Shown here one piece after another: positions 1 to 10,329 of a DNA stretch of 64,000 nucleotides (position 1 is the stretch's first letter; the number at the start of each line of letters is the position of its first letter). The stretch is from Deinococcus piscis (GTDB lineage Bacteria > Deinococcota > Deinococci > Deinococcales > Deinococcaceae). The notes under the pieces are model-generated. The model did not search any database and had not been told where the DNA came from. It worked only from the letters and a program-made list of their open reading frames with translations. The DNA lies in NCBI RefSeq assembly GCF_014653275.1, contig NZ_BNAL01000008.1:1-64000 (forward strand), read 5' to 3'. Position numbers and translations under genes: made by a program.

Positions 1-102
1 CTCTTTTTATGTCTATAGAATCTGGCGTCTCAGACAGTGTTACCGGAGTTTTGAGGGGTAGTCAGGGCGCTTGGGTACACAGGCACCGAAACAGGAATCA
101 AG

Positions 103-3100
103 GTGGTCGCCACATTGCCCCAGGGCAACATTGCTCCCAAGGTTGGGCAGGCTGTGGCAGAGTGGGCTTATCTGCCGCCTTATTGCAAGGCGGGCTCTTC
201 GCTGAGCATAGACAAGCAGACCCTGACGTGTGTGATTGGAGATGTCAGCGCTACATCGGGCACGGGAACGACCTCCCTGGTCATGGACGCCCGTGTGCTG
301 AGCGGCACCCCCAACGGAACCGCGTTGCCCGCGCCCGTGATGACGGTGACCTCTACTTCCAGTGCGGCCCCCGCTCCCAGCAGCCTGCCGCCCACGGTTA
401 CGGTCAGTGCTGCGCCTTTTTATGATGTGGTGATTGACAATAGCTATCAGGGCAATCCCAAGGCCTACGCCTACAACGAAGCGGGCGGTCCCAACAATGA
501 GGAAGGCTTTTATCACCGTCCACTGGTGGGCCTGGTGGCACGCAACCCCAATGGCAACGGGCGCAAGGGCGTCGAACAACTGGCCACCAGCGTTGATTTC
601 AAACTGGATGTCAGTGGGTATCCGGCGGGTGTGCGGGTAGACAACTGGCACACCGGCACAGGCGTTGCCGGGACGCCCGCTGCTTCGGGGAGCTTTCAGG
701 ACGGCTGCGGCAGCCCCAGTTACGGTACACCTTCGGGTGGCTCGCCGAGCAGTGAGTCGGGTGCAGCTGTCAATATGTACGGCAAGGTGGCCGACATTGG
801 TCCGGCCACGGGGGTCAATACGGCAACGGTGCCCAACGGCGGCGACTGCGCTGTGGTCAGCAGTGATGCCACTGCTGTAAACCTGAAAGTGACCGGCGCG
901 GATACTTCGCTGACCAGGCGTCCCACCGTGCTGGCAGGAACAGGAGCCAGTATTCCGCAGCGTGACTGGTGGATCATGAACAAGGCTCTGGTTCTTTGGA
1001 CCCCCCTGACCAGCTATCCCGCTGGTGTCAAAACCTTGAACACCCTGAAGCTGGGCACCTACTCAGCCAAGTCCATCACAGGGCAGGAGATCACAGGCGA
1101 CAATCCAGGCAACAACCAGGTGAGCTATGACCTGACGGCCACGAACAGCGGCGTGGCGTCCAAGATTTTTACCAAAGACACCACCCGGCCTTATCCGTAC
1201 GGGACCGAGTGTGATCCTGCCCTCACCGGCAACTGTCTGACCAACTTCATGGCTCCGGGGCAGACTGTGGGCAGTGTGGTGCGGTATGCCAACGAGGGGA
1301 CTTACCGCCAGAGCAATGTGTACATGTGCGATGTGATTGACCGGACCGCTTTTGATATCGGCCCCAACTTTCAAGTGTCCTTTATGGGCTTGAGTGGGCA
1401 AGTCCGGTATGGAGCGCGCAGCTCACGGTACTTTGCCAGCACCGATGCCAGCGATACGAGCAACCGCACTGACAGCAGAACCGCTCCCAACACGCCGACG
1501 GTCCTGTCGGACTACTCCAGTGCCAAGTGCGATGACCCCGCCATCCGCTGGTTTTCGACCGCTGCTGAGGCCGAAGCTGCTGGAGGGCTGGTCTATGTGC
1601 GTGCTGATCTGCCCAGCGTGTCTGGCGGAACATTCAGCAGCCTGTACATCTATGGCCTGACCCTGCGCTCCACCTACGCGGCCACCATCAATGTCTTGTC
1701 GGGAGCGACCGGAACGCGCGTGGCTGGGCAGCCGCTGACCGAGGGCACCCTGATTCGCAACACGGCAGACTTTGGCGGTACGGGCGTTTCAGCTGTGGAT
1801 CAGAGCGTTTTCTGGGACAACCTGCAAGTGGTGCCCATCAAAACCCGTTCTGGCGTGACCAAGACCGTGCTTGACCCGGCGGCCAATCCTGTCTCCGCAG
1901 GCGCGGTGCTGACCTATCAGATTCAGCCCACCTACACCACCACTTTTCCGCCGCTGGCCCGCAACTTTACAGTCACCGACATTCTGCCGCCTGGCCTGAG
2001 TTATGTGCCGGGCAGCTCAACTGTAGGCGGCGTGGGCCGTGAGCCGACCATCAGTGCTGATACGCCTGCCGCTGGTTTTACCCGCCTGACCTGGGTCTAC
2101 CCCAACCAATTGCCGTATGTGCTGACCACAGGCAATGATTCGGTAGACAGCAAGTTGCCGCCCGTTGTGTTCAAAGCCAGCGTGTCACCGACAGCCACCA
2201 ACAATTCCACCCTCACCAACTCGGCAGCGGTGTCCGGCGGTCCGGATGATTATGAAGCAGACTGCACCTACAACGTGGCCAGCACTTCTTATGGCGCTTG
2301 TGTGAAGTCCAGCAGTGTCAGCCGCACGGTGCAGAGTGCGCCGGGGCTGAAGCTCTCCAAAAGTACCCCCACCAGTCTGATTGAGCCGGGGCAACCTTTT
2401 AAGTTCACCCTGAGCTATGTCAGCGTGGGCACTACCGTCACGGCCCGCGATCTGCCTGACCTGATCGACATCCTGCCCTACAACGGTGACGGCACCAGCA
2501 ATCCTGCACGGAGCTTTACGGGCCGCACGCCTGCGTCGTCTTTTGCGGCGGGGACCTATCAGCTTCAGTCGGTGACTCGCCCCAGCAATGACCCCGCAAT
2601 GACCGTGTACTACACCAAAGCTGCGCCCAGCACCATCAGCAACGACCCGCAGGATGCCAGCAACGCTCCTGGCGGCAGTACGGTGTGGTGTACCGCGCTT
2701 AGTGGCAACCTGTGCCCAGCCAACATGAGCGAAGTGACCGCCGTGCGCCTTCATCCCACCGTCATGAATGCAGACACGACTTATAGCGTGGACCTGAACT
2801 TCCAAACCACCGCAGCGGTCAAACCTGCCGATATCTTTAACAACAGTGTGGCCATGCGGCCTACGGACCCGGCAAGTACCCTGCTCTATCTGGAATCGCA
2901 GTCGCTGTCTGCGGTGCGTGTGGCTGCTGCCTCACTGGGTGGACGGGTCTTTGAGGATGTGAACCAAAATGGTGGCTTCGATGGGGCAGACCGTGGTCTG
3001 GGAGAAGTGTGCATGGTGCTGACCGGGACCACCAACAGTGGAAGCGGTGTCACGTATTCCATGTTCACCCAGGCGGATGGCACCTATATCTTCGGAGCCG

Positions 3101-4101
3101 GGGCGGGCGGCGCACTGTTCCCTAGCAGTGACTGCACGGGTACGGCTATTCCCAGCTTTGGCGGGCTTCAGAGCGGCACCTATGCGGTCAAAGAACTGAC
3201 CCAGCCCGCAGGTTACCTTGACGGCAAAGACTATGCTGGCACCGCAGGGGGAACTCCGGGCAATGATCAGGTGACGGGGATTGCGCTGGGTGTGGGCGCT
3301 TCGGCTCAGGGGTACAACTTTACGGAGGTCAGGGCACTCCTGAAGATCGGCAAAGCCGTGGATCTGAGATATATCGGCATTACCGCTGATCCGAGCAACG
3401 ACACCAACCTGACCTATGCTCCTGCCAGCCAGCAACTGACCTATACCTTCTTGGTGACGAATTCCAGTGCGGTGGCCGTAGAAAATGCCGTGGTGGCAGA
3501 CGCTCTGCCTCAGGGTCTGAGCTATGTGAGCAGCAGTATTCCTGCCGCTGTGGACGCTGCGGGCAAGATATCGTTCAATCTGGACCGGTTGAATGCGGGT
3601 GAAAGCCGCGAAATCACGCTGACGGTCAAGGCCGATGTCCAGGCGAACACCAATCAGCAGCCGTTCCTGAATACGGCCACGGTCACTGCGAACGGCCTGA
3701 CCCCAGTGCTGTCCGAAGAGGTCAGGACAGATCTGGTCTACACCAAGCTCACCAAGCGGGTGCAGCATCTGGGCACTGCGCCTGGCCCGTCCGTTCCTCA
3801 GCTGCCTGCCAACTGGAAGACGGAAACGGCAGCTCTGCCTGGAGAGGTCCTGGAGTACTGCATTGACTTCTATAACTACGGCAGCGTCGCCCTCAGCAAC
3901 TACGAGCTGCGCGACTCTCTGCCCACCTATACCCGTTTCGTCTCAGACAGCTGGGTCGTGCGTGAAGGCAGCATGACGAACCCTGGAGGGCCACTGGCTG
4001 GAGCCAGCATCACGGCCTCGGACCAGGCTTTGCAGGTGAATATTGCCAGCCTGCCCCCCAGCAGCAGAGGCACATTCTGCTTCCGGGTGATGGTCCACTG
4101 A
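103..4101 (+). CDS. Large secreted DUF11/SdrD-B repeat surface protein (N-terminus outside frame or window)
   Basis: Long extracellular-type protein, at least 1332 residues, rich in Ser, Thr, Gly and Asn. Visible domains: a DUF11-like isopeptide/Ig fold near residues 585-720 (motifs VTDILPPGLSYVPGSS), an SdrD B-like calcium-type domain near 943-1075 (GGRVFEDVNQNG then GTYIFGAG), a second DUF11 near 1077-1210 (VVADALPQGLSYVSSS) and a third at the C-terminus. Such proteins are surface adhesins or S-layer-associated proteins; no LPXTG anchor is visible. The GTG at 103 is only the first start-like codon in this frame and is unlikely to be the true start: frame 1 has stops at 16 and 52, while frame 3 is open from base 1 and gives a plausible upstream continuation, so a one-base frameshift near 78 is inferred. 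A hairpin follows the stop. Confidence 0.8.
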   Translation: MVATLPQGNIAPKVGQAVAEWAYLPPYCKAGSSLSIDKQTLTCVIGDVSATSGTGTTSLVMDARVLSGTPNGTALPAPVMTVTSTSSAAPAPSSLPPTVTVSAAPFYDVVIDNSYQGNPKAYAYNEAGGPNNEEGFYHRPLVGLVARNPNGNGRKGVEQLATSVDFKLDVSGYPAGVRVDNWHTGTGVAGTPAASGSFQDGCGSPSYGTPSGGSPSSESGAAVNMYGKVADIGPATGVNTATVPNGGDCAVVSSDATAVNLKVTGADTSLTRRPTVLAGTGASIPQRDWWIMNKALVLWTPLTSYPAGVKTLNTLKLGTYSAKSITGQEITGDNPGNNQVSYDLTATNSGVASKIFTKDTTRPYPYGTECDPALTGNCLTNFMAPGQTVGSVVRYANEGTYRQSNVYMCDVIDRTAFDIGPNFQVSFMGLSGQVRYGARSSRYFASTDASDTSNRTDSRTAPNTPTVLSDYSSAKCDDPAIRWFSTAAEAEAAGGLVYVRADLPSVSGGTFSSLYIYGLTLRSTYAATINVLSGATGTRVAGQPLTEGTLIRNTADFGGTGVSAVDQSVFWDNLQVVPIKTRSGVTKTVLDPAANPVSAGAVLTYQIQPTYTTTFPPLARNFTVTDILPPGLSYVPGSSTVGGVGREPTISADTPAAGFTRLTWVYPNQLPYVLTTGNDSVDSKLPPVVFKASVSPTATNNSTLTNSAAVSGGPDDYEADCTYNVASTSYGACVKSSSVSRTVQSAPGLKLSKSTPTSLIEPGQPFKFTLSYVSVGTTVTARDLPDLIDILPYNGDGTSNPARSFTGRTPASSFAAGTYQLQSVTRPSNDPAMTVYYTKAAPSTISNDPQDASNAPGGSTVWCTALSGNLCPANMSEVTAVRLHPTVMNADTTYSVDLNFQTTAAVKPADIFNNSVAMRPTDPASTLLYLESQSLSAVRVAAASLGGRVFEDVNQNGGFDGADRGLGEVCMVLTGTTNSGSGVTYSMFTQADGTYIFGAGAGGALFPSSDCTGTAIPSFGGLQSGTYAVKELTQPAGYLDGKDYAGTAGGTPGNDQVTGIALGVGASAQGYNFTEVRALLKIGKAVDLRYIGITADPSNDTNLTYAPASQQLTYTFLVTNSSAVAVENAVVADALPQGLSYVSSSIPAAVDAAGKISFNLDRLNAGESREITLTVKADVQANTNQQPFLNTATVTANGLTPVLSEEVRTDLVYTKLTKRVQHLGTAPGPSVPQLPANWKTETAALPGEVLEYCIDFYNYGSVALSNYELRDSLPTYTRFVSDSWVVREGSMTNPGGPLAGASITASDQALQVNIASLPPSSRGTFCFRVMVH

Positions 4102-4127
4102 CGCAGAACCAGCCGGACGGTGCCAGG

Positions 4128-4158
4128 TGGCCGGGATAGCGCTTTTGCTGCCCGGCCA
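4128..4158 (+). terminator. Terminator-like hairpin after the surface protein
   Basis: Perfect 8-bp arms TGGCCGGG and CCCGGCCA with an inner AGC/GCT pair, 27 nt downstream of the DUF11 gene stop, followed by ttctct. The T-run is weak. It lies between convergent genes. The rest of 4102-4256 shows nothing else. Confidence 0.55.
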
Positions 4159-4256
4159 TTCTCTATGGCCCCCAGAAATGATCCCCCGCCTGCCCTAACT
4201 TGGTATCAATCTGGCATCTTCCCAGGACGGCAACAGGCAAAAGACTGCTTGCCGTG

Positions 4257-4958
4257 TCACATCGCCCAGCGCCGCGTGAGGTTGGCAGCTGTGAAAGGGG
4301 CGTCGTCTGCCGGTGGGCACTGCGCCGACTTGATCCCATAACGGTGAATGTTCACCACCAGGTCTGGGCGGCCATCCTGATTGATATCTGCCTTCTGCCA
4401 GTCGCCTAGCCGGGTCACTGTGGCCGTGCCCTGGCCGCAGTTCCCGATGTTGCCATCCAGCAGCACTTTTTCGCTGCTCTGGCGTTCACCCACCGTCACC
4501 AGCGTGAGCCGCGACCCGTACATGACGAAGTGGCCCCGGCAGGCCAGGGCGTCACGGCCATCAAAGCGGCGGAACTTCAGGCATTCCTGTGCGGTGACGT
4601 CTGGCGTGTGGTGCACAGCTTTCCACTGTCCCCGCTCGCGGCGCAGTAGCGTCACACCGTCGCAGCCGTCCGACTGGGCCAGGCAGAGGGTCAGCAGCGC
4701 TTCTTGGCGGCCTGGTGCGCTGAAGGAACCAAAGGCCACGCTGGTTGGGATTCGCCCGTTCATCACGGGCAGCTTGGCTCCTGCTGCGCCGATGGGAGCA
4801 AACTCCACCTGGCAGCCTGGCTTGCCAGAGCAGTAGGCCGCGCCCAGCACCCGCGCCTGATGAGCGTCTGGGCGCACGCTGTCGGTCCTCACCTGAGGTG
4901 CAGGAGCGTTCCAGGCGGGGAAGGCAAGCGCGGTCAGGCTCAGTAAAGTGGTGAACAT
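4257..4958 (-). CDS. Secreted hypothetical protein with one FG-GAP/VCBS-like calcium motif
   Basis: 233 residues with a short hydrophobic N-terminal signal (ends near FPAWNA), then a Cys-containing domain (pairs such as YCSGKPGC and CLAQSDGCDG suggest disulfides). Near the C-terminus it has DINQDGRPDLVV, the DxNxDGxxDL calcium-binding loop typical of FG-GAP/VCBS repeats, but only one copy. This points to an extracytoplasmic protein of unknown function. The ATG at 4958 sits 1 nt from a perfect 24-bp palindrome, so its expression may be controlled by that element. No family name can be given with certainty. Confidence 0.7.
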   Translation of the reverse strand: MFTTLLSLTALAFPAWNAPAPQVRTDSVRPDAHQARVLGAAYCSGKPGCQVEFAPIGAAGAKLPVMNGRIPTSVAFGSFSAPGRQEALLTLCLAQSDGCDGVTLLRRERGQWKAVHHTPDVTAQECLKFRRFDGRDALACRGHFVMYGSRLTLVTVGERQSSEKVLLDGNIGNCGQGTATVTRLGDWQKADINQDGRPDLVVNIHRYGIKSAQCPPADDAPFTAANLTRRWAM

Positions 4959-4982
4959 AGCGCGAGTCTCTAGACTCGCGCT
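4959..4982. repeat. Perfect 10-4-10 palindrome abutting a start codon
   Basis: Arms AGCGCGAGTC and GACTCGCGCT around a 4-nt centre (TCTA). It touches the ATG at 4958 of the secreted protein and lies 53 bp past the stop of the acetyltransferase gene (5036). It could be an operator, an RNA hairpin that blocks the start, or a terminator of the rlmN operon, although no T-run follows on either strand. Confidence 0.7.
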
Positions 4983-5035
4983 GATGTCTGCCTTAGGGCT
5001 TTCTCAATGTGGATGAACTCCTGGGGGATGCCGTC

Positions 5036-5605
5036 TCAGGTCACCGGGGCCGGGGCTTCCGGGTCAGAGGCGAGCACAGCGTATATCAGAGTGTCAGTCC
5101 ATTCGCCCCTGTGCCACCAGTTCTGGCGCAGATGGGCTTCCCGCTGCATCCCAACCCGCTCACACAGGCGGGCTGAGGCCAGATTGCGGGCGTCCATTTG
5201 CGCGGCTACGCGGTGCAGGGCATATCCTTCAAAAGCCAGCCCCAGCGCCGCCTGCACAGCTTCGGTGGCCAGCCCCTTCCCGGCCACTTCTGGATGGAAT
5301 ACCCAGCCGATTTCAGCGCTCAGGCGGGTGTCGTCGGTGAACCAGAGCGAGAGGTCACCCACCACCCGTCCCTGGTATTCACAGGCAAGTGCGAGTTTGC
5401 CTGTACGTAGGTCAGCCTGCTGCCGCCGCTGCTCCAGTTTCTCGGCAGTGCGCTCCTGGTCCCACGCATCTTCCAGCAGGTAGCGGGCCACTGCATCCAG
5501 GGAGCGGTAGGCGTGCAGGTCTGCCGCATCTGCTTCGGAGAAAGGCCGCAGGAGCAGGCGCTCGGTGGTCAGGGGGAGCCGTTCCAACGGCCTAAACTCC
5601 AGCAT
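5036..5605 (-). CDS. GNAT N-acetyltransferase, RimJ/RimL type
   Basis: 189 residues. Begins with the typical [16 protein letters not shown] motif of ribosomal-protein-type acetyltransferases; the acetyl-CoA-binding segment is [14 protein letters not shown], followed by [13 protein letters not shown]. The open frame extends upstream to 5755, but the extra 50 residues are the shadow of rlmN; the ATG at 5605 overlaps the rlmN end by 14 bp, so the pair is probably co-transcribed and coupled. The substrate is unknown; members acetylate N-termini of proteins or small amines. Confidence 0.85.
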   Translation of the reverse strand: MLEFRPLERLPLTTERLLLRPFSEADAADLHAYRSLDAVARYLLEDAWDQERTAEKLEQRRQQADLRTGKLALACEYQGRVVGDLSLWFTDDTRLSAEIGWVFHPEVAGKGLATEAVQAALGLAFEGYALHRVAAQMDARNLASARLCERVGMQREAHLRQNWWHRGEWTDTLIYAVLASDPEAPAPVT

Positions 5606-6665
5606 GGCCCTGCGCTGCGCCTGGCCGCTTGAGGGCCAGTTGTCCGCAGGCCGCGCCCGCATCCTTGCCGCGTGAGCGCCGCACGCTGACATCCACGCCC
5701 CGGTCTTCCAGCAGGTCGTAGAACGCCTGAATCTGCTCCTCGGTGCTGCTGACAAAGTTGCTGCCGGGCCAGGGATTCATAGGAATCAGGTTCACGTGGC
5801 TGACCAGCCCCTCGAGGCGCTCGGCCAGCAGCTCGGCCTGCCACAGATGGTCATTGATGCCGCGCAGCATGGTGTATTCCATCGTGATGCGCCGGCCCGT
5901 CTTGGATTGGTAGTCGCGGGCCGCCTGCATAATTTCATCAATGGAGTTGGCCCCGCCCGTCGGAATAATCTGCTGCCGGGTCTCCTCGTCGGGGGCGTGC
6001 AGGCTGATCGCCAGCTTGATGCCCAGGTCATCTTCTTCGGCCAGGCGGCGAATACCTTTGGCAATGCCCACCGTGCTGAGGGTCACGCGGCGTTTGCTCA
6101 TGCCCAGGGCCTGCGGGTGCAGCAGAATCCGGGCCGCCTGCATGGTGTTGTCGTAGTTCAGCATTGCTTCGCCCATGCCCATAAACACCAGATTGCGGAT
6201 TTCGCGGGGTTCGATGCCCTCGCCGCCCGCCACTGCCAGAATTTGCCCCACGATTTCGCCGGGGGTCAGGTTCCGCCCAAAGCCCATTGCCCCCGTCGCG
6301 CAAAAAGCGCAGCGGGCCGGGCAGCCCACCATGGTACTGACGCAGATGGTCTTTCGGTCCAGGTACGGCATATACACCGCTTCCATCTGGCGGCCATCGG
6401 GCAGGGTAAAGAGGTATTTCACCGAGCCGTCGTCACTGCGGAACGTCTCGATGTCGGTAAAGGGATTCAGCCGCCAGCCGCGTTCCAGCTCACTGCGCAG
6501 TTCGGCGGGCAGGGTGTGCATCTGCCCAAAGTCGCCCACGCCATGCTGGTACACCCATTCCAGCAGCTGCCTACGGCGAAAGCCGGGCAGAGGATAGTCG
6601 TCGGGGTGCAGGTCCAGCAGCAGGGGCTGGGGAACCTGAGTGGCAGGGGTGGGCGCGGCAGTCAT
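5592..6665 (-). CDS. rlmN: RlmN, dual-specificity 23S rRNA A2503/tRNA A37 C2-methyltransferase
   Basis: 357 residues, the usual length. Radical-SAM enzyme that methylates C2 of A2503 in 23S rRNA and, in many bacteria, A37 in some tRNAs. The 4Fe-4S motif CPARCAFC lies at residues 115-122, followed by the SAM-binding [11 protein letters not shown] segment, and the methyl-carrying Cys sits in AACGQL near the C-terminus. The start is supported by a TAGACT hexamer 6 nt upstream. The tail overlaps the acetyltransferase gene. Another housekeeping modification gene of this kind, rlmH, lies elsewhere in the window. Confidence 0.96.
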   Translation of the reverse strand: MTAAPTPATQVPQPLLLDLHPDDYPLPGFRRRQLLEWVYQHGVGDFGQMHTLPAELRSELERGWRLNPFTDIETFRSDDGSVKYLFTLPDGRQMEAVYMPYLDRKTICVSTMVGCPARCAFCATGAMGFGRNLTPGEIVGQILAVAGGEGIEPREIRNLVFMGMGEAMLNYDNTMQAARILLHPQALGMSKRRVTLSTVGIAKGIRRLAEEDDLGIKLAISLHAPDEETRQQIIPTGGANSIDEIMQAARDYQSKTGRRITMEYTMLRGINDHLWQAELLAERLEGLVSHVNLIPMNPWPGSNFVSSTEEQIQAFYDLLEDRGVDVSVRRSRGKDAGAACGQLALKRPGAAQGHAGV

Positions 6666-6671
6666 CCAGCC

Positions 6672-6677
6672 AGTCTA
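6672..6677 (-). promoter_or_regulatory. Leaderless -10 element of rlmN
   Basis: TAGACT on the minus strand, 6 nt before the ATG at 6665. It fits the TANNNT plus 6-7 nt spacing seen before many starts here. No clear -35. Confidence 0.6.
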
Positions 6678-6750
6678 ACGCGGGGCCTGCGGGAGAAATG
6701 GGGGCCTGCTCTGGGGCGGCCTGGCGTCAAGCCCTGTCCCCAGCCCCAAC

Positions 6751-6774
6751 AAAAACCCCCCGGTAAAGGGGGGC
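6751..6774 (-). terminator. Rho-independent terminator of the PEGA protein gene
   Basis: On the minus strand a CCCCCC/GGGGGG stem with a 6-nt loop is followed directly by TTTTT. It lies 45 nt beyond the stop at 6819. Confidence 0.88.
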
Positions 6775-6818
6775 AGTGTGCTGAAAATGGGCTGTGCTGA
6801 ATACCGGGGAGCGGAGGC

Positions 6819-7901
6819 TTAGCGGAACAGCAGGTCCAGCAGGTTGATGGTGGTGGTGCGGGGAGCCTGGCTGAGGTTGATGCCGCCGTCACGGTTCACG
6901 TTGATGGTGGCGATTTCGGCAGGCTGGCCCGGAGCCACGATCACGATCTGGTACTGGCCGCGCTGGACGCTGGCGGTCACCTGGCCGTTACGGATGGTGC
7001 CTACTTCGTTGCCGTTCATGAACACGCGGCCACCATTCAGGTTGCTGCGCACGGTCACGTTGTAGGTGCTGGCGACAGGAGCGGGGCGCACGGGAGCAGG
7101 GGTGACATTGCCGCGGAAGTCCACGTTCAGGTTGGTGGTGCGGTCAGAGGCAATGGTCACGGTGGTGGCAAAGTCGCTGTAACCGGGCACGCGCACCTTG
7201 ATGGGGTAGCGGCCAGGCTGAATGCCGGTGTAAGTGCGGTTGGCGTAGCCCAGGGTACGGCCATTCAGAATCACCTGAGCGTCATTCATGTTGGTGCCCA
7301 CGAACAGGCTGCCGGTGCGGACGGGGGCGCGCTCGGCCACGTCAAAGAAAGCGGTGTCGCTCACCCAGCTGTTTTGGGGCAGGGGGTTGACCACGATGCT
7401 CAGGGCCTGAGCCAGACGGTCCTGGCCGCTCACGGTCACGTTGGCGAAGTTGCTCTGGGCATTCTCGAAGCGGCTGATGTCGTTCAGGCTCAGCTCGCTC
7501 AGCGAGGCCAGGGCCAGCACTTTATTCAGACCGGCGGGGCCTTCAATGTCAAAGGTGTAGCCAGCGTTGGCGGGGGGGAAGGTCTTGACGGTGTTGGCAC
7601 GTACGAAGGACTCGCCCTGGTCCATCTGGTTGGGCAGAATCTGGTTGACCTTGCCAGCGGCGTCCACGCTAAAGAGGTACACGTAAGCGTCACGGTTGGT
7701 CTTAACGCTCAGGCGGATGCTCTCGCCAATGCGGTAGGAGGGCACGGCATTGCCGGTGCTGTCCTTGTCCACGTTCACCTGGACATTGAGGTCAGGCTGG
7801 GTGGGGTTCACGATGATGCTCTGAGCGCTAATGGTCTGGGCACCAGCCGAACCGGCCAGTAGGGTCATAGGAAGCAGGGCTGCCTTAATCGTTTTGTTCA
7901 T
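6819..7901 (-). CDS. Secreted DUF4384/PEGA-domain envelope protein
   Basis: 360 residues with a cleavable signal peptide (MNKTIKAALLPMTLLAGSAGA, cut near AGA-QT). Residues 25-130 resemble DUF4384 (IGESIRLSVKTNRDAYVYLF, then ILPNQMDQGE), a domain common in Deinococcus/Thermus surface proteins. Two PEGA-type segments follow near 200-255 (VFVGT...ILNGRTLGYANRTYTGIQPG) and 285-335 (VRSNLNGGRVFMNGNEVG). PEGA domains are linked to S-layers and surface glycoproteins. It has its own promoter and a strong terminator, so it is monocistronic. The exact role is unknown. Confidence 0.85.
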   Translation of the reverse strand: MNKTIKAALLPMTLLAGSAGAQTISAQSIIVNPTQPDLNVQVNVDKDSTGNAVPSYRIGESIRLSVKTNRDAYVYLFSVDAAGKVNQILPNQMDQGESFVRANTVKTFPPANAGYTFDIEGPAGLNKVLALASLSELSLNDISRFENAQSNFANVTVSGQDRLAQALSIVVNPLPQNSWVSDTAFFDVAERAPVRTGSLFVGTNMNDAQVILNGRTLGYANRTYTGIQPGRYPIKVRVPGYSDFATTVTIASDRTTNLNVDFRGNVTPAPVRPAPVASTYNVTVRSNLNGGRVFMNGNEVGTIRNGQVTASVQRGQYQIVIVAPGQPAEIATINVNRDGGINLSQAPRTTTINLLDLLFR

Positions 7902-7907
7902 GAGCCC

Positions 7908-7913
7908 AGCCTA
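7908..7913 (-). promoter_or_regulatory. Leaderless -10 element of the PEGA protein gene
   Basis: TAGGCT on the minus strand, 6 nt before the ATG at 7901. It supports this start. Confidence 0.6.
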
Positions 7914-8048
7914 CGGCCCCCAACTTGACTCACCGTGAGACGGGGCGGGCGCAAGGTTAATAGTCATTCAGCTCACCGTCAGACCTGTCTTATTTCTGAC
8001 TTTTGTACATAAATGCTGTTCTGAACGCAGAATTGGTCGCAGGTGCCC

Positions 8049-9239
<1,191 letters not shown>

Positions 9240-9249
9240 AATGGGGCCT

Positions 9250-9255
9250 AGCATA
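9250..9255 (-). promoter_or_regulatory. Putative -10 element of the permease gene
   Basis: TATGCT on the minus strand followed by 7 nt and an ATT codon, then GTG. It conflicts with the upstream ATG starts. Confidence 0.45.
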
Positions 9256-9296
9256 GCGAAGTCCAAAAGGCCAAGAGGAGCACAGGCCGCAAGTCA

Positions 9297-9337
9297 AAAG
9301 CAGAAGGCGGGGAGCATTAGCCCACCACCCTCTGCTT
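9297..9337 (-). terminator. Terminator-like hairpin after the 3D-domain gene
   Basis: AAGCAGA and TCTGCTT form a 7-bp stem with additional GC pairing inside; on the minus strand the stem is followed by TTTTGAC. It starts 28 nt after the stop at 9365. Confidence 0.6.
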
Positions 9338-9364
9338 TCTGCGTCTTTCTTACGCCGATGCTGG

Positions 9365-9919
9365 TTAGCGCACCACAGTAATCCGGACGTTGCGGACGCC
9401 CCAGTTCATGGCCTGTGAGCGGGTCGGCATCCACACATCGATCTGATTGCTCTTGCGGGCATGCATGGTGTCTTCAACCACGAAAATGCGGCCATTCACG
9501 TAGGGATGATTGCCACTGAGGTCCTGAATGCGCAGGCGGGTGCCATAAGGAAACAGGCGGAGCATGTCGCGGCTCAGGGCCACCACGCCGGGGCGGGTGC
9601 GGGTGCCTGTCGCCGTGATGTGAGGGGTGGAGTCCGTCTGGGCCGCCAGGCTGTTGTAGGCGGTGGATTTCAGCACAGCGGTGCGGCCTGCGGGCGCGCG
9701 GGCACCCAGGACCACGTCGCTGGGCTGCTCAGCGCTCAGGGTCACGGCTGGATTGACGTAGGGAAGGGAGCGGGCGGCTTCGCTGCTCAGGGCCGTCTGC
9801 ACGGCGCGGTCAGCGAGCTCGGCAGCGGGCATGGGCGGCAGGGCCAGGGCGGTCTGGTTAAGGGCAGCAGTGCCCAGCGCGGCGGCAGCCAGCGCGGTCA
9901 GCATTGTACGGTTTGACAT
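9365..9919 (-). CDS. Secreted 3D-domain cell-wall protein
   Basis: 184 residues with a signal peptide (ALGTAALNQTALA). The C-terminal half matches the 3D domain, a double-psi beta-barrel found in peptidoglycan lytic transglycosylases and Rpf/YocH-type proteins: STAYNS near residue 87, TATGTRTRPGVVALS, LFPYGTRLRI, then VVEDTMHARKSNQIDVW with conserved acidic residues. It probably binds or cleaves peptidoglycan in the periplasm. The start is decided by a strong AAGGAG 5 nt upstream, which is unusual here and implies a 5' leader; the long structured upstream region may be part of it. Confidence 0.88.
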   Translation of the reverse strand: MSNRTMLTALAAAALGTAALNQTALALPPMPAAELADRAVQTALSSEAARSLPYVNPAVTLSAEQPSDVVLGARAPAGRTAVLKSTAYNSLAAQTDSTPHITATGTRTRPGVVALSRDMLRLFPYGTRLRIQDLSGNHPYVNGRIFVVEDTMHARKSNQIDVWMPTRSQAMNWGVRNVRITVVR

Positions 9920-10001
9920 GGTTCTCCTTGATACTGCTTCACTGCGGAAGCAATCTAGGGTGAGTCAGGACAGAAACTCAGAAAGAGGGGAGGGGCGAGA
10001 A

Positions 10002-10112
10002 GGCCGCCCGAGCTCAGGATCATAGGGAGTCTCGGCTAAATGCGGCCTCCGGGCAACACTCCCCGGATGGCTTCCAGAAAGTAGCAAGTTCTCCCGGCGC
10101 GGACCCTGCTAC
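10002..10112. other. Highly structured intergenic segment, candidate RNA element
   Basis: Consecutive perfect inverted repeats: GGCCGC (10002-10007) with GCGGCC (10042-10047) enclosing CCGAG (10008) with CTCGG (10031); TCCGGG (10048) with CCCGGA (10062); GTAGCA (10081) with TGCTAC (10107). Almost the whole 111 nt can be paired. On the minus strand it would be the 5' leader of the 3D-domain gene; on the plus strand it could be part of an RNA ending at the terminator at 10321-10361. No known riboswitch core could be matched by eye. Confidence 0.5.
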
Positions 10113-10130
10113 CGGTTTCATTTACATGAG

Positions 10131-10149
10131 AAAAATCCCATGAATTTTT
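10131..10149. repeat. AT-rich inverted repeat
   Basis: AAAAAT and ATTTTT around a 7-nt centre, an unusual AT-rich island in this high-GC region. It lies next to the structured segment and could be an operator or a promoter element. Confidence 0.4.
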
Positions 10150-10313
10150 GTAGTGACCGTATTACCCCTGCCCGGCTTGGCCTAGGTATTGGGTGCAGAC
10201 CCAGCAGCGGGGCGGGGGGAACCCGGCTGCCTTTACGATAGGCAGAGGTCATGAGAGCGTGATCACACCTACCTGACTGAGCCGGGAATTTTGCGGCTTC
10301 CCAGCCGGCCAAA

Positions 10314-10329
10314 TGTAAATGTCGTTACA
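10314..10329. promoter_or_regulatory. TGTAA-N6-TTACA operator-like palindrome
   Basis: Perfect 5-bp arms TGTAA and TTACA with a 6-nt spacer, the size of a site for a dimeric repressor. It overlaps the first arm of the orphan terminator hairpin. Confidence 0.35.

Noticed and set aside
10002..10112. c-di-AMP (ydaO) or SAM riboswitch upstream of the 3D gene
   Set aside because: Conserved core sequences of these riboswitches are not present on either strand; only the general structure and gene context would fit.
10118..10312. 64-codon minus-strand frame in the structured intergenic region
   Set aside because: No ribosome binding site or TANNNT box, no family; the region is better explained by RNA structure.
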